A stretch of 64,000 nucleotides of DNA, from the NCBI GenBank assembly GCA_941918925.1, contig OW799234.1:109303884-109367883 (forward strand), given 5' to 3'. Source of the DNA: Phyto melanocephala. Taxonomy: Eukaryota > Arthropoda > Insecta > Diptera > Rhinophoridae. This document shows, in pieces, positions 10,642 through 22,731 of this stretch (position 1 is its first letter; every line of letters begins with the position of its first letter). A program made the position numbers and the translations under genes. The notes under the pieces are model-generated. The model had not been told where the DNA came from. It did not search any database and was given only the letters and a program-made list of their open reading frames with translations.

Positions 10642-11406
10642 TATATATATAAAAGTGAAACTCTGTGTGTGTGTGTTAGCTATAGACTCCGAAACTGTAA
10701 AACCGATCGGACTCAATCTTTGGCAGGTTGTTGTGCACATACCAGGGAGTGTTTATGGGTGGAAAAAAGTGGGCGGGGCCACGCCCATAAAAAATTAGTT
10801 ATCATTTTAAGCTACTTGCATATGACCGATTTTTCTGAAACTTTGCACACATATCGAGCTCTCATGACTAAATTATTTCGTGATTAGAAAAGTGGGCGGG
10901 GACACGCCCATAAAAAAGTTATAATTTTGAGGTACTTCCACTGGACCGATTTTTCTGAAACTGTGCACACATATTGAGCTGTCATGACTTTACAATTTCT
11001 TGATTAGAAAAGTGGGCAGGGCAACGCCAATTAAAAAAAGTTATATAAGCCCATAAAAAAAAGTTCTCATTTTCAGCTACTTAAGCTTCACCGATTTTTC
11101 TAAAACTTTTCACACACATATTGAAGTCTCATGATTATACAATTTCGTGATTAGAAAATTGGGCAGTGCCACGCCCATAAGAAATAAATTATAATTTTCA
11201 GCTACTTGAACTTCACCGATTCTTCTGATACTTTGCACACATATTGAGCTGTCATGACTAAACAGTTTCGTGATTAGAAAAGTGGGCAGGGCAACGCCAA
11301 TTAAAAAAAGTTATAATTTTTGTTTTTTGCACTTGATATTCAATTATAATTCAGAATGCATTTTTATTCATCAAGGAGCGTAGCAACGCGCGCCGGGCTT
11401 CTCTAG
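10642..11406 (+). mobile_element. Non-autonomous Helitron, family B, copy B2, head to tail with B1
   Basis: Starts TATATATATAAAAGTGAA immediately after the CTAG of B1, without the leading TC, and ends GCCGGGCTTCTCTAG. It has the same tandem units, with one irregular unit near 11030-11060. The exact junction makes a dimer with a shared boundary rather than two copies separated by host DNA. Confidence 0.78.
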
Positions 11407-11509
11407 TATATTTATATCAATGAGTGTAGTTTGCTTTTAAGTATTCAATCAGGTTTTCGCCAGAGTCATAATTGAATAACAGCTGATGCTGAAATTTTGA
11501 AATTTAGTA

Positions 11510-12075
11510 GAAACGAAAATAATTATAAAAGATCTTCTAAGTGCCACTCTAAGGCATTTGATATGGTAGAACATAGGAAACTGAAAAACCTTTTTAAAAT
11601 TTATCGGCCAAACTTATATCAAACCGTATGACATGTGCTCAGATACCTAATTAGGGGAGTTATTCAGGGATTTATTTTAAAATCATCCTTTTTCCCCTAT
11701 AGGCAAATGACTTGGCGGAACATCTTTTTTATCGTACATTTATACGCAGATTAATTGAAACTCTCTTTAAGAAGCTGATTTCACAATATTGCTTAAAAAA
11801 TATCCTGCCTAAGTTTTTATTTAAACAGAATCTTGCTAACGGTCTCTCTTTAAAATCGCGCAAATCTAAAAGCATAGTTATATAAAAAAAAGTTTAACTC
11901 TTCACATTCCCCAAAGCATTCTTCTAAATCTGGACAAAATTTAAATGGTTGACAGAATGAAAAATCTTAGAGTCAATAGCAGATTGATGGTAACTGATCA
12001 CTTGAACTCAATGGTAAGGAAAGCATTTATAAAGTTAAGGGCTCCTTGGCCTACACAGTGGTTTGGAAGTGAATT
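11510..12075 (+). pseudogene. LINE reverse-transcriptase relic
   Basis: Successive plus-strand frames match a non-LTR reverse transcriptase in order. AFDMVEHRKLKNLFKIY corresponds to the KAFDTVDH block. GVIQGFIL corresponds to GVPQGSIL, and the following RQMTWRN to the usual YTNDL. YAD at about 11747 recalls the catalytic YADD. Then come NLANGLSLKSRKSK (form: NGL.LNP.KSK) and VDRMKNLRVNSRL (form: VK.LGV). Frameshifts and stops throughout show it is dead. It may be the same LINE type whose 3' ends lie at 43480 and 55095, but they share no overlapping segment to test this. Confidence 0.6.
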
Positions 12076-14985
12076 CTTTGTGAGTTGTGACACAGTTAGG
12101 AAAATAAAAGTTATTGTATATTTAATACACAGTTAGTGGATTGAGAATGTTTGATCATGATTCCTCTGTTGCCGCCAATCTTTACGTGGTCTCCCTGTAG
12201 TGTCTGATAAAAATTCATATTTTCATATTTTTTGTCTGTACGTCAGTCCGAAATATCCGGGAGGAGATTAGTACTAAAAATCACCGCAATCGCCCAATAA
12301 GTTCTATGAAGTTAACACATAAACACAACTGCCTCTATTTGCACCTTTATTTTTATCACAAAAATTACAATTTTTAGCCCTATGATAATTTATAGATACA
12401 TTTATGACGTTCTTGTAGATAGAATATGTCTTTAGAGATATGTGTGAAAAATTGTGGACAAATGGAGACTAATTGGCAAAATTATAGGCAAAAATTATTT
12501 GGTATTACAGTCTAAGTATTACACAATTTCAAAAAGCGTTTGCTGGGATATTTAGCATTATCTGAAGATCTAAAATTGATTAAGAATATTAGTTTAAAAT
12601 TGATTAAAAATTATTTGAATTATAAAATATCTTATACCCCGATTTCTGTTCAAACAGAAGCAGCATATTTTGATATATAAAAATAAATAAAATGCTAAAA
12701 AAGGTACCTACCCGGAACATATTCGAACTTATTTTTATTCTTTCTTTTTATATATGCCTACACGTGAACATATGTATAGTACATGTGTACACATATGCAA
12801 ATATATGAATATAATGTGAATATTGGAACCGTCATAAAGACAGTCAAGCACAGACAGACAAAAAGTAAAACATAAAAAAATGAAAATGAATAGAAACTGA
12901 TACTCTAATGATAAGAGCAAAAGTCAATAAAAAAAGAGTATTATCATACACATACTTATACTTACACATACAAACGCAAATAAAAATGCACATGAACGTA
13001 TCCATGGATACATTTATATGTCTGTGTGTGTGAATGCATTATTACTCAATTCATGACAGACATAAAGGCACGATTCGTTGGTTCATTTTTTTTTCTCATA
13101 TAACTAGAGTTTTTTTTTTTTTGTGCATTAATAAATACAACCGACTGCCTGACTATAACTGCTGTTGCTGCCTTCGATTTTGCTAGTGTTTTGAAGTGGT
13201 AACAAAAAAATTTTACAGCAACAACTAACTAATATAGGATGCAAATTATTTATGCATATGCTGTCACCGCCAACGAAGTCGATGTTATCTGCTCATTTAT
13301 AAATAGAGAAGAAGAAAGAAATTAGAAATAGAAAAACTAGTCATACCAGACCATAACTTAATTCAACACCACTTTGGTTTTTGTTGTGTGAATTATTTGT
13401 ATTTGTGAGTTTTGTTTTTTTTTTTATATCTATTATGATTTGCACACCTAAAACAAATACAACAAAAACAACTATAATATTTTGTTGAAATACAGGTGTG
13501 GTGACATAAAGAGCAATTTGTTTTGTTTTTTTTTGTTCATACCAATCTTCAAGACTAAGTTAAAGTTTAGATTGTATTTGCATGTTTTCGGTTGGTAAAT
13601 GAAAACGTCTGCTTTTTGACATTTTTAAATATTTTGTTTTTTTGAGTAAACTTTGTTAAAAAAATTTTTGAAATATTTGCTATTAGTGTTGCCAATAGCT
13701 AATGTCAAATGCAAATGCTAATGCAGTCAAACCATGATTCGAAATAAACGACTGGTTCCTTGAAAAAATCGTTAATTGACAAAAATTCCATATATTTTGG
13801 TTTACTCGTTAAATAGGGCCTGAAGAGACCGCTCGTAAACAAACTATAAAAATTCGTAGTAAAAACCAACGTGCTTAGAAAAAAACAACGGCAATGTTTT
13901 TTTACAAGCTTTTGTACAAGTGCTTTTAGTTTTTTTTCTGGAATTTTTTGCGATCCTAAATTAGTTTGTTTCTAGTATGACGTAAAAGAGTCGAAAAAAA
14001 CACGTATTATCACTGGAATTGCGAATGTAGCAAAGTAAGGCGATAACGCTTTTAGAAAATTGCAAAAAAATAGAATTTATAGTTTAAACTCCTTTAGGTT
14101 GTAAGGTAAAACAAACTATTATTGTTTTTGTTTTCTATTACGTACAAATTGTTTGGTTTAAATAAATTGCAACTTTTTAAGTTATATGTATTTTACTTTA
14201 ATCCTTCATAAAGTCAAACCACTTTTTTTGTTTTTCTTTTTAATTTCAAATTTTAGCAATCGAAATCTCGAAAAGCAGTCGGCCCTTTGATTACGTGTTA
14301 TCGGAATTCTACTGTTATTCAAAATTGTTGGCAAATATTTTACAGAAAGAAGCATACACATCCCAATTAGATAATTATTAATAACAACGGCTATTGTGAA
14401 ATATTTTCATGTTTCTAAATGTGAATTGAAGCGCTTCTGAGGATGCGGTTGTGTAGGCCATTGTTTAATCCATTTAAAATAAACTAAAATCTTTAGCTTA
14501 CGAGAATGATGTAAACAAAGAGATATTTGTTGGTCTTTTATTGATTGATTTTAAAGTAAAAAAACTATCTTAGTAGATGACGCAATAATCCAGCAAAAAA
14601 AGACAAGCAAAGGAAATAGTGATCAACTCTTGAAGAAGTGGTTCAATTAAGGTGAAAAATGCATGCTTTTAACCCTAACGTGTCGTTGGTTATCCTTTAT
14701 TCTAATAACTGCAAAGAACGCACGCCTATTATGTGAAAAAGGGAACCATGTTACATGAGTTTACATAAATTGTTTAATATATTTTGCAAGTCTGTTGAAG
14801 CACATTATTCTTGACAAACTATTTAACAATTAGGAAAGTCATGAAAAATATCGTTTTCTTTGAACAAGTGGGTGTTAAGTGTGCGTGTCGCCTTCATTAG
14901 TTGTTATTACAATTAATCAAAAATTAATATTTGCTTAATTTGAGAATCGTGGAATTAATTTTGTCGGTTTTATAGCATCTTAAAT
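12076..14985. other. AT-rich stretch, mostly featureless
   Basis: No gene supported. A short piece at about 12230-12310 (CCGCAATCGCCCAATAAGTT) resembles the family A2 interior near 16245 and is probably a worn fragment. T-rich tracts near 13090-13120 and 13410-13420. Nothing else recognised. Confidence 0.4.
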
Positions 14986-14989
14986 TTAA

Positions 14990-15600
14990 AATCGATAAAA
15001 AAAGACACTGTGCCGGATTAATTTTCCTACATTTTGGCCTATAACTCCGTTTGTAATATACTGATTGTGCAATTCAGGGGGAAAATATTTCTTTACTCAA
15101 GAAATATACCAGTGAAATTTTATTGGTTTACGTTATTTTATTTGATGTCTGATAGACATTTTTTTAAGACCCAGTTTTACATTTAAAGCTACAACTCTCT
15201 TTATAATAAACCGATTTATCCCATTTCAGAACCAAAAATGTCTTATACCAAATTATATAATAGAAATATTCTGACAAAATTTCATCCCTCCTACTTTCAA
15301 CAGATGGACAAACATTGTTAGATCATCCTAAAATGGCACCTGCAAGGTTATTCTGTATCTCACTAAGGCTAAGTCTCTATCGCTATGACTCTAATAAACT
15401 TATTTAGATGTTATTGAGAAATTTTTGATTTATATATTCTGTAAATATATTTTTTGTTAAGTTTTAACGATAAAAATTTAGCTTTAGCGAGTTACTAAAT
15501 AAGGCTGCCAGACTTAAAAAATTTATGTGTTACAAACAGAATGTTAAAATGAATATACCACCACATAGTTTTTTGGTGGTGGATGTTAACAAAAACTTTT
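14990..15600 (-). mobile_element. Worn family A copy, terminal part
   Basis: Segments correspond to the long A arm in the orientation of copy 30771: GCCTATAACTCCGTTTGTAA, CTTTACTCAAGAAATATA, CCGATTTATCCCATTTCAGA, ATTCTGACAAAATTTCATCC and ACAGATGGACAAAC. After an unrelated stretch, the terminal hairpin end follows (GAATATACCACCACATAGTTTTTTGGTGGTG, 15550-15580). It is heavily diverged and interrupted, so probably an old insertion. Confidence 0.5.
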
Positions 15601-15984
15601 TATAAAAGCAAATAATAATGCAATGAATAGCAAACATACTTCAGTTGGATTATTGGCTGGTTACTTTAGCTTCACGTTTGCCAATATGATACCTTACAAA
15701 TAAAACTCAAAGTAGTCAAACTAAACAAAGGTTTAGTTGCTATCGAGGATTGACTCATAAAACTGCTTTTAAAGTTTAAGCTCAGAAATCTATTTCAGAA
15801 AACCTCTATGCTATTTTTAGACGTGCCTTTTTAATAATTTACTGTTATGTTAAGTGTATATAATACATATTAATATTTATATTTTATAATATATTTTTAA
15901 CTGGTACTGGGTTAATATATTTTTTACAATTCCTTTTTATACTATGAATTGCATTAAATTTAAATTACCCAATTTGTATATATT
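15601..15984. other. No feature recognised
   Basis: AT-rich spacer between two family A copies. Confidence 0.5.
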
Positions 15985-16688
15985 TATACCCTTCACCTGT
16001 GGTGCACAAAGGTGTATATAGCTTTGTCATTCCGTTTGTAATTTCTACAATTTTCATTTCCGACCCCATAAAGTATATATTTTCTGAAAGCTTATGAATA
16101 GAGGAGTCGATTAAGCCCTGACCGTCTGTCCGTGTGTTGGTTGAAATCAACTTTTAGAAGCAACTATATGTTCCTTAGATCTGTATATGGTATCAATCTC
16201 TTGGAAATATTTAGGATGAATCGCTTTTGAAATTCAGCACAATCGCCCCATAACTTTCTGAGATATGAGCAAAAAACCACGACCACCTCGTTTTTTTCAC
16301 AACTACAACAACCTACATACATACTGGTTAAAGTAAACGTGGCATCGAATTCCAGCTGAGTCAGAAAAATTTTATTTTATTTAAGTTAATATATTATTTA
16401 TATTTTATTATTATTTTTATATATTTTTTTTTAATTTTTTAAAAAAATTTTTAAAAATTTTTTTCCAATTTTTTTAAATTTTTTTTAAATTTTTTTTAAT
16501 ATTTTTTTGTCATTTTTTTATTTTTAATATATTTTTTTGTAATATTTTTTTTTTTATGTTTTTTACATGTATGTACGTACGTATTTTATATGAGATGAAT
16601 GGTGATACAAACAATTGTTATTTCATGACTACACGTTGTGAAGGGTATAAAAGATTCGGCACGGCCGAATATAGCATTGTTACTTGTT
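15985..16688 (+). mobile_element. Family A element, subfamily A2
   Basis: Left end TATACCCTTCACCTGTGGTG with a nearby GGTGTATA arm, core TTCCGACCCCATAAAGTATA, a short GTCTGTCCGTGTG run, then CGACCACCTCG and CAGCTGAGTCAG. A 180-bp T/A tract (16375-16560) follows, and the right end is GAAGGGTATAAAAGATTCGGCACGGCCGAATAT with CTTGTT. Ends and core match copies at 25680 (inverted), 42901 and 63256. Non-coding. Confidence 0.72.
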
Positions 16689-17300
16689 TTTTAATATTGT
16701 TAATAATACTGAAGAAATAAACATCTATTCCACATAATGAATAATATTTTGTTTTAGTTACTTTATCTATTGTTATGATTGTTATTGTTGATTTGGAATT
16801 GCAGCAACATTGAATGGGTGTTGTAAATAAAAAATCCAATAAAAAATGAAATGAAATAATGAACTAAAATTACCAAACATTTTTTTAATACTTATATTGT
16901 TAAAATGTTAAACTTATTAATTAAATATACGGAAATTTTAAAAGAATTTAATGGAAATGTACAAAATAAATTTAAAAATTCTTGACTTACCAGTTGCTAT
17001 TGACCGTACCACTAAAAATATGGTTAATAATTGTAAACTATTTGACATAATGACTATTTATGCTTTCTCTTATAAGTATAATTTTGCAAAAACTATTAAT
17101 TTCTTAATTTTTTTTTTATTACACTTATGTATGTATTTTATGTATTTTTTATTGTATTATTTGATACAACGGAGTTTCTTGGCAGCAGAAAAAGTTGAAT
17201 TTCCTTAATTTGCTCTAGCTTTTAATTTTTTTTTTTAATTGAGTCCGTATGCACTTAAAATATAGATCAGTCTTTGAGTTTAACTTTTTTTTTGGGCTGA
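16689..17300. other. AT-rich, no feature; would be the intron 5' of the exon candidate
   Basis: Nothing recognised until the pyrimidine tract at 17286-17293. The 85-codon open frame inside has no motif and is rich in Phe/Leu/Tyr, as expected of AT-rich noise. Confidence 0.4.
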
Positions 17301-17303
17301 GAG

Positions 17304-17405
17304 TTTAAGCGCAAACAACGTCTTGAACGCCGCAATAAAAACCGTCAACTGCTTGTGGTTCCACTTGAAGAAATTGCAAGAAAACAAAAATCATTGAATA
17401 AATAA
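17304..17405 (+). CDS. Possible terminal coding exon of an unrecognised gene
   Basis: Read from TTTAAGCGC to TAA, the frame gives FKRKQRLER, RRNKNRQLLVVPLEEIA and ends RKQKSLNK. It is hydrophilic and very basic with an acidic tail turn, and uses codons such as CGC, CGT, CTG and GTG that are unusual for this window. Just upstream are a possible branch site (GTTTAAC), a run of nine T, and CTGAGAG, which offers AG acceptors at 17302 or 17304 depending on the reading. Immediately after the stop are overlapping AATAAA-type signals. The product is not one I can name; the sequence would suit the C-terminus of a ribosome-associated or nucleolar protein, but that is only an impression. It could also be the tail of a processed pseudogene. 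No partner exon was found. Confidence 0.33.
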   Translation, partial: FKRKQRLERRNKNRQLLVVPLEEIARKQKSLNK

Positions 17406-18720
17406 AAAAATGTATTTAAAAATAAACGTAAACTTAAACAACTACCTTGAGTTTATAGTAGTGAGTTTTTAAGCTAAAGATATTTTTGTTCTCTTTTGTT
17501 TTTGTCTGTATTTTTCTCATTTTAAAGTTTAGAGAGATGCATATGTTAAAACAAATTCACTTTTAATTTGAGTTGTTGGCTTATAAAAAATAAATAAAAA
17601 AATTAACTCAAAAGTTAATTTGTAAGCCGGTTAAGTTTTCATAATTCTTTGGTTGTTTTATGGTGTATAAAGTGCTGTTGTTGTTTTGGTTTTTATTGTT
17701 CATATAATAGCGCATGCGTGGCTTACTTGCCTTAAGACACTTGTCATAAACCGGCCACGTCTTGTTTTATATTTTATATGTCGCTAAGCAGTGTTGCCAG
17801 TTATTGCCAAATGTATATAAAAGGGCTGATTTTTGATTTACAGAGGCAAAATCTCTAGATTTTTGTTTTAAATGGCAGCCCGAATTTAATGCAAATTGGA
17901 AGTTATTTGTGTAAACTAGTTTATCATAACACGGAATCCGTTTAACTGTTGTCTAATAAGCATATAAGAGAGAACACCAACGATTTAATATGGGAGCAGG
18001 TATATATGTGTGGCCAATACAAGTATTTTATCATATTTTTCGTTTCTGTCACTGTTGTTGTTGTTTTCTCCATAAATTTTAGTATTATAATGGTCAATGT
18101 TAAATTGTTTTTTTTTTGCTGCTTTGAAAAAATGCGGTATTTAAACGTTCATTCTTTTTCCGTAATATTGTGCTTTTTATTGTCGTTGCTGTTTTGTTTG
18201 TGTGCATATATTATATAATAATTCAAAACATGTTTCTTGAACTGGATAGTGGCTAGTGATTAAGAAAATGATAATGACAACAATTTTGTTATTGTTGTAA
18301 GAGACCTTTCTATGAAAATTATAAATGCTATGCACATGCAGCTGAGTGTGCGTCTAATATTAGAATTTTTTTTAGTACATTGACATATTTTCTTTCTATA
18401 CACTTTAACGAAAAAAAAAAACAAAAAAATAAAAAAAATGTAGCGCAAATTTAATTTATCATTCCGTATGAAACACATTGAAATATGATATCTTTGGCTT
18501 AAAATCTAAATCAAAAACTGGCGTTTTGGTATGCATTTGTTTATCGAAAATTACATGTGGGTTTTCTGTACACTGTGTTCTGGTCAAATTTGAAAATAAT
18601 CTTAACCATTATTTACATAGGTACAATAATCACATTATAGCTTAGCCCAGATTTCACGTTACTCGCGATTTTTTTATTAGTTCCGACGCCATCTTTGCTT
18701 TTAAATTTTTGGTATGCTTA
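17406..18720. other. AT-rich stretch, no feature
   Basis: No gene supported. Open frames at 17949-18218 and 18260-18478 (opposite strand) are Phe/Ile-rich and motif-free. Confidence 0.45.
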
Positions 18721-18723
18721 AAA

Positions 18724-18739
18724 GAACTGATTTTGACTT

Positions 18740-18774
<35 letters not shown>

Positions 18775-18842
18775 TACAATACTAAAAGGGTTCGCCAAAT
18801 AACTTTTATTTTGTAAATGCTATAAAAAAAGGGTATATTCGG
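18724..18842. mobile_element. Family A scrap with (CAGA)n tract
   Basis: Contains a perfect (CAGA)8 run (18741-18773), an expansion of the GTCT/GTCC tetramer zone typical of family A. It then reads AAAAAAAGGGTATATTCGGC, resembling an A end, and runs straight into the mariner relic at 18843. Confidence 0.5.
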
Positions 18843-19100
18843 CTGTGTGGCACGTAGCGCCGTCTTGTTGAAACTAAATGTTGCCAATATCCTCCTCTTC
18901 AATTTTTGCGAACAAAAAATCGTTCAACATGTATGCGTGCGGGTTTTCTGTGCCCCAAATGCGACAATTTTGCTTCTTTAAAAACTTGCCAAGATCAAAA
19001 TGAGCCAGATGAAGCTCAGATGATTTTTTTTGGAAAAATTGGCCAAAGTAATGTCGCAATATTTCAAGCGTATACACAACCATATTCGTTCAGCGGTAGG
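18843..19100 (-). pseudogene. Tc1/mariner-superfamily transposase with internal deletion
   Basis: The minus strand reads GQFFQKKSSE, then HFDLGKFLKKQNCRIWGTEN and PHAYM, which is the block around the first catalytic Asp (family form SDEAHFDLGG.VNKQNCRIWGTENPH); the Asp itself is lost. It then jumps to LNDFLFAKIEEEDIGNI, a stop in place of Trp, and FQQDGATCHTA at the edge (second catalytic Asp block). About 50 residues between PHAYM and LNDFLF are missing compared with the family. Sequence upstream of about 19100 and beyond CHTA is not recognisable. Confidence 0.75.
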
Positions 19101-20930
19101 ATAAAACTAATTATCTGTCAAATCAGACAGAAATAAGCACTAGTTGAAAAAAACGTTAGATGGCGCACCTTTATTTCTCAAACATTATGATGAACCTCTA
19201 TATACCCATACACTCTCTAAGAACAGATATTTCCTATACTTTTCGCACTCATATCACTTAATTGGTTTAATTTATTCATTTATTTTTGAAAACATTTATC
19301 CATCTTCAAGTACCTGTTAAATAATTGTTATTTTTTTATTCTCAATATCAATTAAAAGTTATTTTCTGGTTTCATTTTAGTTCTTAAAATAGTTTTCTTT
19401 ACTTCTTTCAAGCCATTTTCTTGCCTTTGTTCTCCAATAATTTTTTCATGCGAATTTTCCAATTATCGAGAGTATGTTTGCACACACTTACACACGCTTC
19501 AAAAACCTACAGTGCTAAGAAACTATTTAATAAACTTTTAAAAAAAATTTATTTACAAGTTGGTTAAAGTTTAACTTAAAAACAAAAGCAGAAAAGACAA
19601 AAAAAAAAAAAAGAAAAGCATAAAACTGAAAAGTTTCTTAAATTCGTATCCATAAACAATGACAAACGAATAAACTGCAATACATACAGCCACAGAAGCA
19701 TACAAGTTGACAAAAGTTTACGTACATGAAACTAATAATTTGTCATAGTTTTCTTTTTAATTTATTAATAAAATTATTTTTTTTTTACACAAAAGAAACA
19801 TATTCTAGTTTATGACAGAAAATATGCAAGTGCGTGCATGTGTGTAATTATTGTATAGAAGTCATCTTGAATGTTTTTCCATTTGTTCATCAAATCAATC
19901 TTTTAACCAGCCATCCATTTAGTCATTTATCAAACGACAAGATGTTGTCATTAAATCAGGTGTGGTAAGGAGTGCATATATTACCATTATATATCAAAAT
20001 ATATCGATTATAAATAAATAAAAATGTGAAAGTTTTGTAGGTTTGAAAATGTATGTATTTAGTTTTTTTTTATAAATATAAAATGTTATGTATTTAATTT
20101 TCTTAAATAAAATTATATAAATAAAGAAAAATAAAATATTTTTTTCTACAAAATAATTAATCTTAAACTTCTTAACATAAATGAAATTATTGTTCTAAAA
20201 TTACATCTTTCTTTCGAAAAGGCATTACTGTGCACTATCTAATAGCGGCTCTGTAACTTATCATTCCTTTAAAAACTGCTCAAAAATATTATAATACATG
20301 CATGTTGGTTGTTGTATTTATAACTAGAAAACAAATTAGAAAAGCATTTGCCCTCGTGTTATCCTTAAGGCAAAACAGAAGAAGCAGCTGTAATAAAAAA
20401 ATGAAAAAAAAACATAAAAAACTTTAAAAAAACTTTATTTACCTCTTTTATGTTTGAAGTGAAATTCTCAGCTAAAACACAGGACATATTTATTTTTGCA
20501 TACTAGCTTAACTAGTTGCTATAATTATAAGTTTTAAACTAAAAAAAGTATATTATGTGTTAACACAATTCTTTTTTATTTAGTTTGAGAAATTTATTTT
20601 TATTCAGTGATGAAAGTTTATCTCTTTTTTTTCCTTAAAATCTAGCGATTTTAAAAGCACTTTAGTGTTCAAAAATACGTTTTAGCTTCATTTTGCTGGC
20701 ACATAGGGTGCACTAAAGCTCTATTAGTTTGTTAAATTTTCGCTACTCTTGCATTACAGAAAGATAATTATACAAAGCTATTTTAGCATATTTCAATGTA
20801 TTTACCTGTAAAATATATATATTAAAGTTTTGTTTCCTTCTACTTTTAAAATTATGTAAATAATGTTTGAATTCAACTCAGATAGACTTCTTTTTGAACA
20901 AGTTTGGCCCATATTAAAAAAATATGAAGT
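19101..20930. other. AT-rich stretch, no feature
   Basis: No gene, repeat or inverted ends recognised over 1.8 kb. Poly-A/T tracts only. Confidence 0.5.
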
Positions 20931-20934
20931 TAGG

Positions 20935-21520
20935 ATAAAGCGTTTCATTTTATTAAGAGTACATTATGTGAGGAGTGGGCGTTGATGTAGGCGTGTGAAA
21001 GTAGCTTCTGCTGATTAATTCAACTTATTCTTTCAAAACCATTGTCCATAGAGAAATTATATGAATTGTAGATAAAGCGTTAATATGGGAGGTGGGCGTG
21101 CCATCTTTATAATTTGGAATTATACTTATATTGATGAGAAATCTTTAAATGAAAAATTGCAGCATCGTTCACCTAGTTCTGTCGATTTTATGGGGTTTTT
21201 AATTTCACTAACTGTAAATAACATGAGAAATGTGCATTGAATAAGGCGTTTTAAAGTAGTTTTTACTGAAAAATCAACTAAAATATTTCAATATAGACAC
21301 TTTTTATAAGTTTGAGCAATTTTCAATACCTTTTTTATTCAGAAAATATATATTTGAAGTTTCATCACTCTACGTCAATGGGTTTTTTACCTACTCTTGC
21401 ATTACGAGCTATAACTCTCGCCGTAATATACCAATTCAAAATATTTGGCATATACATAAGTATATCCTCAATTAAAAGGTAAGTTGTAAAACAACAGACT
21501 TAAAACCTAAGGGTAAAAGT
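20935..21520 (-). mobile_element. Worn family A copy (internal and arm part)
   Basis: Matches the long A interior in the orientation of 30771: GAGTGGGCGTTGATGTAGGCGTG, AATTCAACTTATTC, CCATAGAGAAATTATATGAA, ATATGGGAGGTGGGCGTG, AAATATATATTTGAAGTTTC and CTCTTGCATTACGAGCTATAACT. Recognisable termini are missing. Confidence 0.6.
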
Positions 21521-21628
21521 CAAAAAACGGATCATATATGTATGTGTGTAGCATTATTATCTTCAGTTTCAAAACTAAAATAAACAAATAACGTTATTTC
21601 ATTATATTTTTGAAATATATTTTGTTTA

Positions 21629-22731
21629 TCTATATATACAAAATTGAAACTCTGTCTGTGTGTTAGCTATAGACTCCGAAACTATAAAACCGATCGGACT
21701 CAAACTTTGGCAAGTTGTTGTACATTTTCCAGGGAGTGTTTATGGGTGGTAAAAAGTGGGCGGGGCCACGCCTATAGAAAATTAGTTATCATTTTTAGCT
21801 ACTTGCACTTGACCGATTTTTCTGAAACTTTGCACACATATTGAACTCTCATGATTATACAATTTCGTGATTAGAAAAGTGGGAGGGGCCACGCGCATAA
21901 AAAAGTTATAATTTTGAAGTACTTGCACTGGACCGATTTTTATGAAACTTTTCACACATATTAAGCTGTCATGGTTATATAATTTCGTGATTAGAAAAGT
22001 TGGCAGTGCCACGCCCATAAAAAAAGTTATCATTTTCAGCTACTTGAACTTTCCGATTTTTCTGAAACTTTGCACACATATTGAGCTGTAATGACTTTAT
22101 AATTTCGTCATTAGAAAAGTGGGAGGGACCACGCCCATTAAAAAGTTATAATTTTCAGCTACTTGAACTTCACAGATTTTTCTAAAACGTTGCACACACA
22201 TATTGTGCTCTCATGATTATACAATTTCAGGATTAGAAAAGCGGGCAGTGCCACGCCCATAAGAAATATGTTATCATTTTTAGCTACTTGCACTATATCG
22301 ATTTTTCTGAAACTTTGTACACACATATTGAGCTGTCATGACTGTATAATTTCGTGATTAAAAAAGTGGGCAGGGCCACGCCCATAAGAAATATTTTATC
22401 ATTTTGAGGTACTTGCTCTGATTTCTTCGAAACTTTGCACACATATTGAGCTGTCATGACTTTATAATTTCGTGATTAGAAAAGTGGTCAGGGCCACGTC
22501 CATAAAAAAGTTTATAATTTTGAGGTACTTGAACTGGACCGATTTTTCTGAAACTTTGCATACATATTGAGCTCTCATAATTATACAATTTCGTGATTAG
22601 AAAAGTGGGCAGTGCCACGCCCATAAGAAATAAGTTATCATTTATATCTTCTTGAACTTAATATTCAATTTAAATTCCGAATGCATTATTATTCATTAAG
22701 GGGCGTAGCAACGCGCGCCGGGCTTTTCTGG
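21629..22731 (+). mobile_element. Non-autonomous Helitron, family B, copy B3
   Basis: Begins TCTATATATACAAAATTGAA and ends GCGCCGGGCTTTTCTGG, so the terminal CTAG has decayed to CTGG. About eight tandem ~120-bp units with the CCACGCCCATAA and CTGAAACTTTGCACACATA boxes. It is the longest B copy in the window and one of the most diverged. Confidence 0.78.
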
